Positions 42,890 to 51,191 of a DNA stretch of 64,000 nt are shown here, in pieces (position 1 is the stretch's first letter; the number at the start of each line of letters is the position of its first letter). The notes beneath the pieces were generated by a model, which ran no database searches, was not told the origin of the DNA, and worked only from the letters and a program-made list of their open reading frames with translations. A program made the position numbers and the translations under genes. This stretch comes from Parapedobacter indicus (GTDB lineage Bacteria; Bacteroidota; Bacteroidia; Sphingobacteriales; Sphingobacteriaceae): contig NZ_FOQO01000003.1 of assembly GCF_900113765.1 (NCBI RefSeq), forward strand, positions 62,001-126,000, read 5' to 3'.

Positions 42890-43441
42890 ATGCATATTCG
42901 ACACATCTTACATCACGCTGCTAAATGGATCCCATTTGTTTGTTTCGCCATTACAACGGCCTGCACAGGCAACAACCATTCATCACAACAAAGCGCAGAT
43001 ATTCACACTGCGGCAGCCACTGGCAATGAAGTGGCACTTAGACAACACCTCGCCGCCGGCACGGACATCAATGCCAAGGATCCCTTCGGTGGATCAAGCC
43101 CGCTTATTACGGCAGCGGTATTCGGGCAACCCGAGATAGCCAAACTTCTTATTGATGCGGGTGCCGATCTCAACTTCCAGAATAATGACGGCTCTACGGC
43201 TCTTATCAGTGCCGCGTTCTTCGGTCGCCGTGAAATTGTCCAATTACTGCTGAATGCTGGGGCCGACAAGACCATCAAAAACAAATACGGTGCAACGGCA
43301 TATGACTCTGTCACCGCTCCCTTTAATGAAGTAAAAGGCACCTACGATATGATGGGCAAAGCACTGGCACCCATGGGATTGAAGCTCGATTACACGCAGC
43401 TCGAAAAAGTGAGGCCGGAAATTGCAAATCTATTAAGGTAA
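42890..43441 (+). CDS. ankyrin-repeat lipoprotein
   Basis: A 183-residue protein with a lipoprotein signal (TTAC, cysteine at residue 25) and three to four ankyrin repeats (ADIHTAAATGNEVALRQHL; SPLITAAVFGQPEIAKLLI; TALISAAFFGRREIVQLLL; then a capping repeat). The ATG at 42890 is preferred over an upstream TTG because it directly begins the signal peptide. It is a periplasmic or membrane-bound protein-interaction module of unknown partner. It lies 25 bases before the acyltransferase gene, so the two may be co-transcribed. Confidence 0.85.
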   Translation: MHIRHILHHAAKWIPFVCFAITTACTGNNHSSQQSADIHTAAATGNEVALRQHLAAGTDINAKDPFGGSSPLITAAVFGQPEIAKLLIDAGADLNFQNNDGSTALISAAFFGRREIVQLLLNAGADKTIKNKYGATAYDSVTAPFNEVKGTYDMMGKALAPMGLKLDYTQLEKVRPEIANLLR

Positions 43442-43466
43442 CTAAAATATAGAAAATACCATCAAT

Positions 43467-44513
43467 ATGTCCCTATCAGAAAGAAGGCATGACATCGATT
43501 GGATTCGGGTCATCGCCATTGGCCTACTCTTAGTGTACCATGTGGCCATCGGTTTCCAACCATGGGGTATTATGATTGGGTTCATCGGGAATGAACGCCC
43601 CTGGCAATCCCTTTGGGTGCCGATGACCCTACTGAATGTATGGCGAATTCCCTTGTTGTTTTTCGTATCTGGCATGGGTGTTTACTTCGCCTTACGCAAT
43701 CGGACCTGGAGTCAACTCCTACAAGAACGCGCCAAAAGGATCTTGCTTCCATTTCTGTTTGGCATCGTGACTATCGTACCTATCCACATATATCTTTGGC
43801 AGTATCACTACCATGTTGATCTCAACTATACTCCCGGACCGGGCCATCTCTGGTTTTTGGGCAATCTGTTTAGCTATGTCGTCATCTTATTGCCTCTTTT
43901 TTTCTTTCTAAAACGGCAAGAAGGCAAACCGTTTGCCCATTGGGCAGCCAACTTGTTACGGACGCCGCTGGGCTTACTACCCGTATTTGCGCTGTTCGTC
44001 GCAGAGGTATTGATCCTCCATCCGATACCATTCGAGCTATATGCAATGACCTGGCATGGATTTTTTCTGGGGTTGCAGGCATTCTTCTTCGGTTTCTTTT
44101 TTGTGTGGTGTGGCCGTTCGTTTTGGAACATGTTACTTCGGTGGTGGTGGTTATTTCTGACAACCGCCATTGGTCTATTTATTTTCCGGCTGGTCTTTTT
44201 CCAACCGGTGGCACCTGCTTATTTGCTATCCACAGAGTCTAACTGTTGGATCTTGACAGTTTTTGCCTTAGGCTATCGGTACCTCAATCGTCCCAGCAAA
44301 GCGCTAAGTTACCTAAGTAAGGCCGCGTATCCGATTTATATCGTACACATGATCTTCCTATACTTGGGGTCGTTGCTTATCTTTCCACTTCGAGTTTCTG
44401 TACCTTTCCAGTTTATATTGGTCCTATTATTTACCATAGGAGGCTGCTTTTTAGTATACGAGTTGGTTATCCGGCGAATTAGATTCTTGAAACCCTTGTT
44501 TGGGTTAAATTGA
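43467..44513 (+). CDS. acyltransferase-3 (OpgC-like) membrane protein
   Basis: A 348-residue polytopic protein with about 10 hydrophobic segments, of the acyltransferase-3/OpgC superfamily. It opens with the family's RRHDIDWIRVIAIGLLLVYH segment, whose His is the catalytic candidate, and has the RIPLLFFVSGMGVYFAL and GHLWFLGNLF motifs. Relatives transfer acetyl or succinyl groups to envelope glycans or glucans. The acceptor is unknown. Confidence 0.87.
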   Translation: MSLSERRHDIDWIRVIAIGLLLVYHVAIGFQPWGIMIGFIGNERPWQSLWVPMTLLNVWRIPLLFFVSGMGVYFALRNRTWSQLLQERAKRILLPFLFGIVTIVPIHIYLWQYHYHVDLNYTPGPGHLWFLGNLFSYVVILLPLFFFLKRQEGKPFAHWAANLLRTPLGLLPVFALFVAEVLILHPIPFELYAMTWHGFFLGLQAFFFGFFFVWCGRSFWNMLLRWWWLFLTTAIGLFIFRLVFFQPVAPAYLLSTESNCWILTVFALGYRYLNRPSKALSYLSKAAYPIYIVHMIFLYLGSLLIFPLRVSVPFQFILVLLFTIGGCFLVYELVIRRIRFLKPLFGLN

Positions 44514-44545
44514 TTGGCATCAACCTGTTCGTATCAGCATTACTA

Positions 44546-44553
44546 TATTTTTG
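44546..44553 (+). promoter_or_regulatory. possible -7-type promoter box of the AraC gene
   Basis: TATTTTTG matches TAnnTTTG and lies 94 bases before the ATG at 44648. A nearer but imperfect TAACTTTA occurs at 44628-44635, only 12 bases before the ATG. Confidence 0.3.
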
Positions 44554-44647
44554 AATCCTAATACTATTCTACCGTTCTAATAAAAACCTATTGCATCAAT
44601 CACCTCAAAACAGTAAATTAGCATCACTAACTTTACTGACCCAAGGT

Positions 44648-45523
44648 ATGAAAGCTGTAGAATACCGTTTACCCAAGGAGTTTGACAAATCCTTTATTGT
44701 ATTTACCGAACAAGGCACTTATTTTCCCTGCCCTTGGCATTATCATCCGGAATATGAATTTGTCTTAGTGAATAGAAGCACGGGCAGACGGATGGTAGGC
44801 GATCACATCGGCCATTTTGACGAAGGAGATCTTGTTTTCATGGGCCCTGCACTGCCCCACGTATGGGTAAACGATGCCGCTTATGTACAGGGACAAGCCA
44901 AGCAGGAAGCCAGTGCGGTGGTTGTCCATTTTGTGGAAGACTTCTTGGGTGAAAATTTTCTCTGTCTGCCCGAAATGGAACCTTTGAAAAAAGTGCTCGA
45001 CTTATCAAAACGTGGGTTGGTCATCAACGGCAGAACGAGGTTGCAAATCAATCGCTTGATGAATGGCATGATCGGTGAAAGTGGACTAAAGCGCCTGTCC
45101 TCGCTTTTTGCGATATTTGATATCCTCGCCCACAGTACCGACTACGAACCATTGGCCAGTCCCAACTACATGCAGCACACCAAAGGTTATTATTCAGATC
45201 GGTACAGCAAAATCACGGATTACATCCTACGCAATTTCCACCGCGAAATCACCTTAAACGAGGTGGCTTTCGAAGCCAGCATGGCCACCACCACCTTTTG
45301 CAATTTCTTTAAGGAACATTATCGGATGACTTTTGTGGAATACCTGAATACCATTCGCATTGGCCATGTATGCAAGTTGCTAGCCGATAGTGATGAAAAC
45401 GTAGTAAACATTGCTTACGAGTGCGGTTTCAACAACCTGGCTAACTTCAACCGCCAGTTCAAGCGGTTGAAAGGGATGTCACCCAGTGAATACCGGAGGA
45501 TGCTGGAGTTGAAGTCGGCATAA
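44648..45523 (+). CDS. AraC-family regulator with cupin domain (paralogue A)
   Basis: A 291-residue regulator from ATG 44648. The upstream TTG frame is not needed, because the paralogue encoded at 49263 begins at the same point (MKxxExRLP). The N-terminal cupin shows FPCPWHYHPEYEFVLV and STGRRMVGDHIGHFDEGDL; the C-terminal HTH pair includes NFFKEHYRMTFVEYLNTIRIG and the AYECGFNNLANFNRQFKRL segment. It resembles the minus-strand AraC protein closely along its whole length; the two genes flank the dioxygenase/dipeptidase/dehydrogenase/SDR genes and point inward. Confidence 0.92.
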   Translation: MKAVEYRLPKEFDKSFIVFTEQGTYFPCPWHYHPEYEFVLVNRSTGRRMVGDHIGHFDEGDLVFMGPALPHVWVNDAAYVQGQAKQEASAVVVHFVEDFLGENFLCLPEMEPLKKVLDLSKRGLVINGRTRLQINRLMNGMIGESGLKRLSSLFAIFDILAHSTDYEPLASPNYMQHTKGYYSDRYSKITDYILRNFHREITLNEVAFEASMATTTFCNFFKEHYRMTFVEYLNTIRIGHVCKLLADSDENVVNIAYECGFNNLANFNRQFKRLKGMSPSEYRRMLELKSA

Positions 45524-45590
45524 TCGGAACAGCAAAAAAATAGTACCACCATTCCATAAGAATAAAGTAGCGATAGCTAGCTGTCCATAG

Positions 45591-45598
45591 TAACTTTG
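45591..45598 (+). promoter_or_regulatory. -7-type promoter box of the dioxygenase gene
   Basis: TAACTTTG, a perfect TAnnTTTG match, lies 23 bases before the ATG at 45622. Confidence 0.5.
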
Positions 45599-45621
45599 AG
45601 TAAATAAAAATCTGAAATGTC

Positions 45622-46368
45622 ATGGACAGAGAGACAATTAAAGAAACATTCGAGCGCGATGGCTATGTGCTTATCCCCGGATTTTTAGACAAAAATGAAG
45701 TCGACGAAATCACGCAAAATTTCGAACGGGTGATTGAGCAGGTTACTCCTAATATGCCAACCGAAAAGGTTTTTTTCGAAGATAAAAATGATCCGTTAAC
45801 CCTGAAGCAACTAATTGACATCCACCAGTACGACCCATTTTTCAATGATATCCTAAACAAAGGAAAATTTAAGGATATCGCGGCCTTTCTATTAGGTGAT
45901 GAAGTCATCGGTAAAACACTTGAATACTTTAATAAGCCTCCACGGATTGGAAAGCCGACACCGCCTCACCAAGACGGCTACTATTTTATGTTAAAACCCT
46001 CAGTTGCCGTAACCATGTGGATGGCCCTTGAGCCCGCCGACGAGGAAAATGGATGCGTAAAGTATATCAAAGGGTCTCATTTAACAGGGATGCGCCCACA
46101 CGGAAGAACAACAACGTTGGGTTTCTCTCAGCAAATCCTGGACTATGGATCTGACGACATAGCTAAAGAAATACCTATCCGGGCCCAGCCGGGCGATTTG
46201 CTTATTCATCATTCACTCACTATCCATACAGCAGGTGGAAATAACAGCACAGTACGGACACGAAAGGCATTGGGTTTAATCTACTTCGGTTTATCTGCAA
46301 AAGAGGATGTAGAAGCAAAAGCGGCTTATCAGAGAAAATTGCAGGAAGAACGAATGGAAAACGTTTAA
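45622..46368 (+). CDS. phytanoyl-CoA dioxygenase (PhyH) family oxygenase
   Basis: A 248-residue Fe(II)/2-oxoglutarate oxygenase. The HxD pair is H116 and D118 (TPPHQDGYYF), the distal histidine is H202 (HHSLTIHTAGGN) and an Arg near 212-214 should bind 2-oxoglutarate. All key residues are present. It lies right after the AraC gene and has its own promoter box. It differs from the PhyH protein encoded at 351 in most positions, so it is not a recent duplicate. It converges with the M19 dipeptidase gene (5-base gap). Confidence 0.9.
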   Translation: MDRETIKETFERDGYVLIPGFLDKNEVDEITQNFERVIEQVTPNMPTEKVFFEDKNDPLTLKQLIDIHQYDPFFNDILNKGKFKDIAAFLLGDEVIGKTLEYFNKPPRIGKPTPPHQDGYYFMLKPSVAVTMWMALEPADEENGCVKYIKGSHLTGMRPHGRTTTLGFSQQILDYGSDDIAKEIPIRAQPGDLLIHHSLTIHTAGGNNSTVRTRKALGLIYFGLSAKEDVEAKAAYQRKLQEERMENV

Positions 46369-46373
46369 TGCGC

Positions 46374-47450
46374 CTATCCTTTTAAGTTTTCGCGCAGGAA
46401 CCTCAGCCAGTTACCATGAAAAATCCCCTGAATGTCGGCCTCTGAGTAACCGCGAGCCGCCAATATGTCAATCAGCCTTTGCAGATCGCTGATGCTATCC
46501 AGATCGTATGGAGATTGTTCTTTTCCGTATCCACCGTCTAAATCACTACCAATCGCGATGTGACGGGTATTTCCTGCCAATTCGCAGATGTGGTCGAAAT
46601 GATCGACTATACGTTCCAACCGGACACCAGCTGTCACCGGATCTGAAACCCCTCGCTCCCAATGATTGTGAAGCATCCACGCATCGAAAACACCGCCGAT
46701 GACCGCATTCCGACGAATAAGCTCACGGATTTGGTCGTCAGTAAGCTGCCGTTGATGATTTACAAGCGCCCGGCAATTGTGATGGCTTGCCCAGACCGGG
46801 CCTTGAAAAATGTCGAGGGCCTGACGAAACCCCTCATCGGTAAGGTGAGTGATGTCTAAGATCATGTGCAACTGATCCATTTCGCGAAGTAACTCTTTCC
46901 CGGCTGCTTTAAGCGGTCCAGCAGTACCGGTTCCAGGTGCATATCGCCCGTCACCATAGTGCGCAGGCCCAATCGCCCGCAGGCCATAGGCATACGCCTT
47001 TTCTAAATAGGAGAGATCAACCAACGAATCAGCCCCTTCTAAACTAAGGATATACCCGATCGGTTTGTGTTCATTCGGTAGGGAATCTTCGCTCCACAAC
47101 GCTATGTGCGCCTCAAGGGCCGCAGTATCTGTGATCTGTACCATTTCGCCTGTTTCTTCCATCGCCTTGTACCAAGCCAATTGACCTTGCGTTTGAGCCC
47201 AAGCCTGCTCGGGCGAATTCCAACCATTCAAGGAACTCCCAGGCGCTACGTACCGTGCAATCTGCGTGGCAACCACCAGTCCGATCTCCCCGCTTCTGAG
47301 GTCTGGAAGAGACACCGTCCCCTTTCTGCGATCAGGCTTATCAATAAGTCCTTCTTCACGTTGCCGGATCGCTTGTACCGGCTTTTTTAAATCCCTATTC
47401 CACTCAAGGGCATTCATTGCTAAATCCAAATGGGCATCGATCAGGAACAT
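46374..47450 (-). CDS. membrane dipeptidase family M19 (renal dipeptidase-like)
   Basis: A 358-residue amidohydrolase-fold metalloprotease of family M19. Zinc-site features are visible: H7 and D9 in LIDAHLDLAM, a Glu in SLEGADSL, His residues in ILDITHLTD and ASHHNCRAL, and an Asp in IGSDLDGGYG. There is no signal peptide, so it is cytoplasmic. Family members cleave dipeptides with either D or L C-terminal residues and some beta-lactam-like rings. It overlaps the upstream dehydrogenase gene by 10 bases, so it belongs to the same pathway unit. Confidence 0.9.
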   Translation of the reverse strand: MFLIDAHLDLAMNALEWNRDLKKPVQAIRQREEGLIDKPDRRKGTVSLPDLRSGEIGLVVATQIARYVAPGSSLNGWNSPEQAWAQTQGQLAWYKAMEETGEMVQITDTAALEAHIALWSEDSLPNEHKPIGYILSLEGADSLVDLSYLEKAYAYGLRAIGPAHYGDGRYAPGTGTAGPLKAAGKELLREMDQLHMILDITHLTDEGFRQALDIFQGPVWASHHNCRALVNHQRQLTDDQIRELIRRNAVIGGVFDAWMLHNHWERGVSDPVTAGVRLERIVDHFDHICELAGNTRHIAIGSDLDGGYGKEQSPYDLDSISDLQRLIDILAARGYSEADIQGIFHGNWLRFLRENLKG

Positions 47451-48436
47451 AATGGATTATTTTTTTTAGATTCCAATTTCTTTTTTACAACATCAACCGG
47501 ATACTTCAATGCCAGCTCCCGTATTTCATAGCTAAAGGCGGCGAATGTTTCCTCCCACATCCGGGCTTCTTCCGGTGTATACGAATAAAAGCCCTTTCCA
47601 TTAGCAATGCCTTTGCTCCCGGTCTCCATTCGCTCTTTCATCAGTTCTGGCACCTCCGTGTTGTTACTAAGCGTCGGAAACAACTCCTTCATGACGTTGC
47701 CATAGGCGTCAACACCGGTAAGGTCCATCCATCGGAATACACCCACTAAGGTCATCCAGTACCCTGGATTGTTGCGGCAGGCGCGGTCTACATCTTCGAT
47801 GGTAGCATATCCATTTTCCACGAGAAAAAAAGCCTCTCTATACATCGCATACATCAGGCGGTTGGTGATAAATCCTCGGATATCTTTCCTGACCAGTGTT
47901 GGCTCCTTGCCCCATTCATGAGCCAATTCATAAAGGTCTTCACCTTTTGAAACATCGCTTTCCGCACCGCATATAATTTCCAAAAAACGGGTAGTATGCG
48001 ACGGCTCAGCCCAATGTAATCCGAGAAAACGGTGGGGCACACGGGTTAGTTTTTGCAGGTCACTGATGGGTATGGCCGATGTATTGCTGGCCAGGATTGC
48101 GTCATCGGAAATGTATCGTTCTACTTTTTCATACACACTACGTTTAATGGCCTCATTTTCCAGCGTGCACTCGATGACCAACCGACAGCTCGCAAGGCAA
48201 CTGTAATCTTCCGTAATGCTTAGGTTTTTTAGGTATACGTCAGCCCTTTCCTCACAAATACCTTCCCGATAGGAGCGTTCCAAATGCTTTCGGATCCGAC
48301 CCGCCGCATGTTCCAGGTCTGATGGAATGGGAGCTACCGCCTTTACCCGGTGTCCCGCCATCAGCAGACAGGTACAGATGCTTGTGCCCATCAGTCCCAA
48401 TCCAACGACCCCAACTTGGATTTCTTTCGTGTTCAT
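47441..48436 (-). CDS. 3-hydroxyacyl-CoA dehydrogenase family protein
   Basis: A 331-residue protein with the NAD-binding loop GLGLMG near 13-18 and the 3HCDH N- and C-terminal domains. The catalytic region reads FLGLHWAEPSHTTRFLEII: the His and the final Glu of the catalytic pair are kept, while the usual HFFNP is changed to HWAEP. That variation, the stand-alone form and the setting suggest a small hydroxy-acid dehydrogenase (L-gulonate or carnitine dehydrogenase type) rather than a beta-oxidation enzyme. It lies 13 bases after the SDR gene and overlaps the dipeptidase gene. Confidence 0.85.
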   Translation of the reverse strand: MNTKEIQVGVVGLGLMGTSICTCLLMAGHRVKAVAPIPSDLEHAAGRIRKHLERSYREGICEERADVYLKNLSITEDYSCLASCRLVIECTLENEAIKRSVYEKVERYISDDAILASNTSAIPISDLQKLTRVPHRFLGLHWAEPSHTTRFLEIICGAESDVSKGEDLYELAHEWGKEPTLVRKDIRGFITNRLMYAMYREAFFLVENGYATIEDVDRACRNNPGYWMTLVGVFRWMDLTGVDAYGNVMKELFPTLSNNTEVPELMKERMETGSKGIANGKGFYSYTPEEARMWEETFAAFSYEIRELALKYPVDVVKKKLESKKNNPLCS

Positions 48437-48449
48437 ATATTAGTAAAGT

Positions 48450-49196
48450 TTAGTATGTTGCTCGTCCACCAGACAAATCGAAGGTGAAGCCGGTGGTAAA
48501 GCTATTTTCCGGAGATACGATGTACATAGCTAAATTAGCAACTTCCTCCAAGGTACCACAACGTTTCATTGGAATCTTGTCTGTCATATAATTCACTTGT
48601 TCAGCTGGCATCCGATCCACCAAAGCCGTTCGGACAACTGCCGGAGCCAAGGCATTGACAGTAATGCCGGTTTCCGCATACTCTTTGCCCTGTACTTTCG
48701 TCATACCGATCACGGCGGCTTTAGATGCGGAATAGGCCAACATACCTGCGTTGCCTTCTTTCCCCGCGATGGAAGCGATGTGCAGGATGCGACCATAGTT
48801 ACGTTTCAGCATCTGCGGAAGCACATGCTTAGCCATTAAAAAGCTGCCAAAAAAATTAACGTTGAATACATTATGAAGATCACTGGATTCAACTTGATGA
48901 CTTTGGATGTTCGTTACTCCCGTAATGCCGGCACTGTTTATTAAAATATCAATCCGGCCATACTGATCAGTCACCTGCCTAATGACATTTTCGACGGCCG
49001 CTTCTACTGTAATATCCGCCAAAAACCAATTTACCCGGTTGGATTGATCGTCACCGTCAAGTCTTCCCTGTTGTTTATCTATCAATGCCAGACGAACACC
49101 TGCCGCAAGTAATTGCCGGGCAATGGCATTACCAATACCAGATGCAGCTCCGGTAATCACGGCTACTTGATTAGAAAATTGAGTCATATCGAACAT
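48450..49196 (-). CDS. SDR family NAD(P)-dependent oxidoreductase
   Basis: A short-chain dehydrogenase of about 248 residues: TGAASGIG cofactor loop, NSAG motif (INSAGITG), catalytic Ser in HIASIAGKEG and the YSASK catalytic pair, with a typical SGGRATY-like C-terminus. ATGs at 49196 and 49187 are both possible; a TTG at 49202 is unlikely. It is the first gene of a three-gene unit (SDR, dehydrogenase, dipeptidase). The promoter-like box lies only a few bases before the start. Confidence 0.92.
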   Translation of the reverse strand: MFDMTQFSNQVAVITGAASGIGNAIARQLLAAGVRLALIDKQQGRLDGDDQSNRVNWFLADITVEAAVENVIRQVTDQYGRIDILINSAGITGVTNIQSHQVESSDLHNVFNVNFFGSFLMAKHVLPQMLKRNYGRILHIASIAGKEGNAGMLAYSASKAAVIGMTKVQGKEYAETGITVNALAPAVVRTALVDRMPAEQVNYMTDKIPMKRCGTLEEVANLAMYIVSPENSFTTGFTFDLSGGRATY

Positions 49197-49199
49197 AAA

Positions 49200-49207
49200 C
49201 AAAGTTA
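49200..49207 (-). promoter_or_regulatory. -7-type promoter box abutting the SDR start
   Basis: The minus strand reads TAACTTTG, a TAnnTTTG match, 3 bases before ATG 49196 and 12 before ATG 49187. If used, the transcript is leaderless or nearly so. No -33 element was found. Confidence 0.35.
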
Positions 49208-49262
49208 GCCATCCATCCGTATGTTATGCTATCACTTTCTTATCAAAAGATAACACTATTTT

Positions 49263-50153
49263 CTATAGAGCCGCAGCCGTTTTGGGAGTCACCTCAATCT
49301 GTTTTCTATACTCAGTGGGCGTCATCCGTTTGACGGATCTAAACCTTTTGTTAAAATTCCCCAGGTTATTGAATCCACTGCGGTAAGCTACTTCCATTAT
49401 ATTCAGACTTGATTCCGCCAGCAGCTTACAAGCATATCCTATTCGGATCGTGTTGATATACTCTACAAACGTCATCCGGTAATGTTCCTTAAAAAAAATA
49501 CAAAATGTCGCCACCGCCATACCGGCTACCGAAGCGATTTCTTTTAAGGTGATCTCCCGATCGAAGTTTCTCATGATGTGCTCCGTTACGCGGTCTATAC
49601 GGTTCGAGTAGTCCAAACGAGTATGCTGAATGTATCCCGGACTGGACAGCATTTCGTAATCCGATGTCCGTACTAACGTATCAAATATGCTGAATAAAGT
49701 GGCTAGACGCTGAATACCGTTCATTTCAAGCATCTGCCCCATAAGCAGCGCAATTTTATCTCTTGCATTGCCATGGATGTGCAGACCGCGACTTGACAAG
49801 CCAAGCAGGTACCTTACCCGTTCCATCTCGGGTATCAACAGAAACTTATCCCCTAAAAAGTCAGGTTTAAATTGGATGACAATAGCGTTTGCTATTTGCC
49901 CAGCTCTGCCATTCATATACCGTGCATCGTTTACCCATACATGTGGCAGACAAGGCCCCATGAATACCAGGTCTCCCTTGTCAAAATAACCGATATGATC
50001 GCCCACCATACGTCTGCCGGTACTCTGGGTAACGAGCACCAGTTCATATTCCGGATGATAATGCCATTGGTAGGGGAAAAATTGTCCCCTTTCCTGGAAA
50101 ACGATGAAAGATTTATCATAATCCTGGGGCAATCGTTGTTCGATAATCTTCAT
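49263..50153 (-). CDS. AraC-family regulator with cupin domain (paralogue B)
   Basis: A 296-residue regulator, paralogous to the one encoded at 44648. Shared segments include QWHYHPEYELVLV, STGRRMVGDHIGYFDKGDL, FKEHYRMTFVEYINTIRIG and the GFNNLGNFNKRF helix. The cupin part should bind a sugar or sugar acid. It is the gene just upstream of the SDR unit on the same strand (60-base gap) and divergent from the YdjC gene; it may control either. Confidence 0.93.
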   Translation of the reverse strand: MKIIEQRLPQDYDKSFIVFQERGQFFPYQWHYHPEYELVLVTQSTGRRMVGDHIGYFDKGDLVFMGPCLPHVWVNDARYMNGRAGQIANAIVIQFKPDFLGDKFLLIPEMERVRYLLGLSSRGLHIHGNARDKIALLMGQMLEMNGIQRLATLFSIFDTLVRTSDYEMLSSPGYIQHTRLDYSNRIDRVTEHIMRNFDREITLKEIASVAGMAVATFCIFFKEHYRMTFVEYINTIRIGYACKLLAESSLNIMEVAYRSGFNNLGNFNKRFRSVKRMTPTEYRKQIEVTPKTAAAL

Positions 50154-50226
50154 ATTCCATCATTTAGGTAACACAATACTACTGTTTTCTTTCAAATCAC
50201 CCATAATATTCATTAAATATAATCCA

Positions 50227-50234
50227 TATCTTTG
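50227..50234 (+). promoter_or_regulatory. -7-type promoter box abutting the YdjC start
   Basis: TATCTTTG, a perfect TAnnTTTG match, ends 3 bases before the ATG at 50238, which implies an almost leaderless transcript or a chance match. Confidence 0.35.
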
Positions 50235-50237
50235 AGC

Positions 50238-51191
50238 ATGATGACAAAATGGTTACCGCGCGACACGCCAAGTCTGGTGTTGACCCTCTGCCTATTGCTC
50301 GGGCACGCAGCTACCGCAACAAGCCAAACCTTGGTAGAACGACTTGGCTATCCCAAGGATGCCATCCTCCTCATCATCAATAACGATGATGCCGGGATGT
50401 GCCATGCGGCTAATACAGGAACCATCAAGGGCCTGCAAGACGGGCTGATCTCCTCGTCCACCATTATGTTTACCTGCCCTTGGGCTACAGAGATCGTGAA
50501 CTTTGCAAGAACTCATCCGGACAAAGATTTTGGCGTGCACCTTACGCTGACATCCGAATGGAAGCATTACAAATGGGGGCCTGTTGCTCCGATCGACCGT
50601 GTCCGCTCATTGGTTGATAGCAATGGGCATTTCTGGAAAGAGGTACAGGAAGTTTACGAACACGGTAATGCCGGACAAGCGTATGAAGAAGGCAAAGCGC
50701 AGATTGAAAAGGCCTTGTCTTATGGGTTGCCCATTACGCATATCGACTCGCATATGGGAACTTTTCAATTGGATCCGGCTTATTTTGAACAATACGCACG
50801 TTTGGCCAAAACATTTAATTTACCACTGCGCATGGCTTCCCAAGCTACGTTAGAAAAATACGGTCAGGGCGAACTGCGCGAAAAATGCGCCCAATTGGGA
50901 TTGGTGTTTCCTGATTATCTGATCTACGAAGAGTTGCAGAACTACGGAGAAGTGGAAGATTTTTGGGTGAGCATCATCGACAACCTGAAACCCGGCGTGA
51001 CGGAATTGTTTCTGCATGCTTCTGAGCTGACTCCGGAGTTGGAAGCGATAACCGGAACAGCCCGCAAACGGTCGGACGAATTAAAAGCTTTTACCGAGAG
51101 CGGGAAAATCAGGGATGCCTTAGCCAGGAAAAACGTGCAGCTCATCAGCTATAGGCCCCTGTTGGAATTGCAACGGGCATCAACCCCCTAA
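50238..51191 (+). CDS. YdjC/ChbG family carbohydrate deacetylase-like protein, secreted
   Basis: A 317-residue YdjC-fold protein with a signal peptide (LTLCLLLGHAATATSQ). Metal-site features of the family are kept: the Asp pair in IINNDDAGMC, a His in DFGVHLTLTSEW and a His in THIDSHMGTF. ChbG removes an acetyl group from chito-oligosaccharides; other members have unknown carbohydrate substrates. Starts at 50238 or 50241. Its stop overlaps the convergent SDR gene by 4 bases. Confidence 0.88.
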   Translation: MMTKWLPRDTPSLVLTLCLLLGHAATATSQTLVERLGYPKDAILLIINNDDAGMCHAANTGTIKGLQDGLISSSTIMFTCPWATEIVNFARTHPDKDFGVHLTLTSEWKHYKWGPVAPIDRVRSLVDSNGHFWKEVQEVYEHGNAGQAYEEGKAQIEKALSYGLPITHIDSHMGTFQLDPAYFEQYARLAKTFNLPLRMASQATLEKYGQGELREKCAQLGLVFPDYLIYEELQNYGEVEDFWVSIIDNLKPGVTELFLHASELTPELEAITGTARKRSDELKAFTESGKIRDALARKNVQLISYRPLLELQRASTP

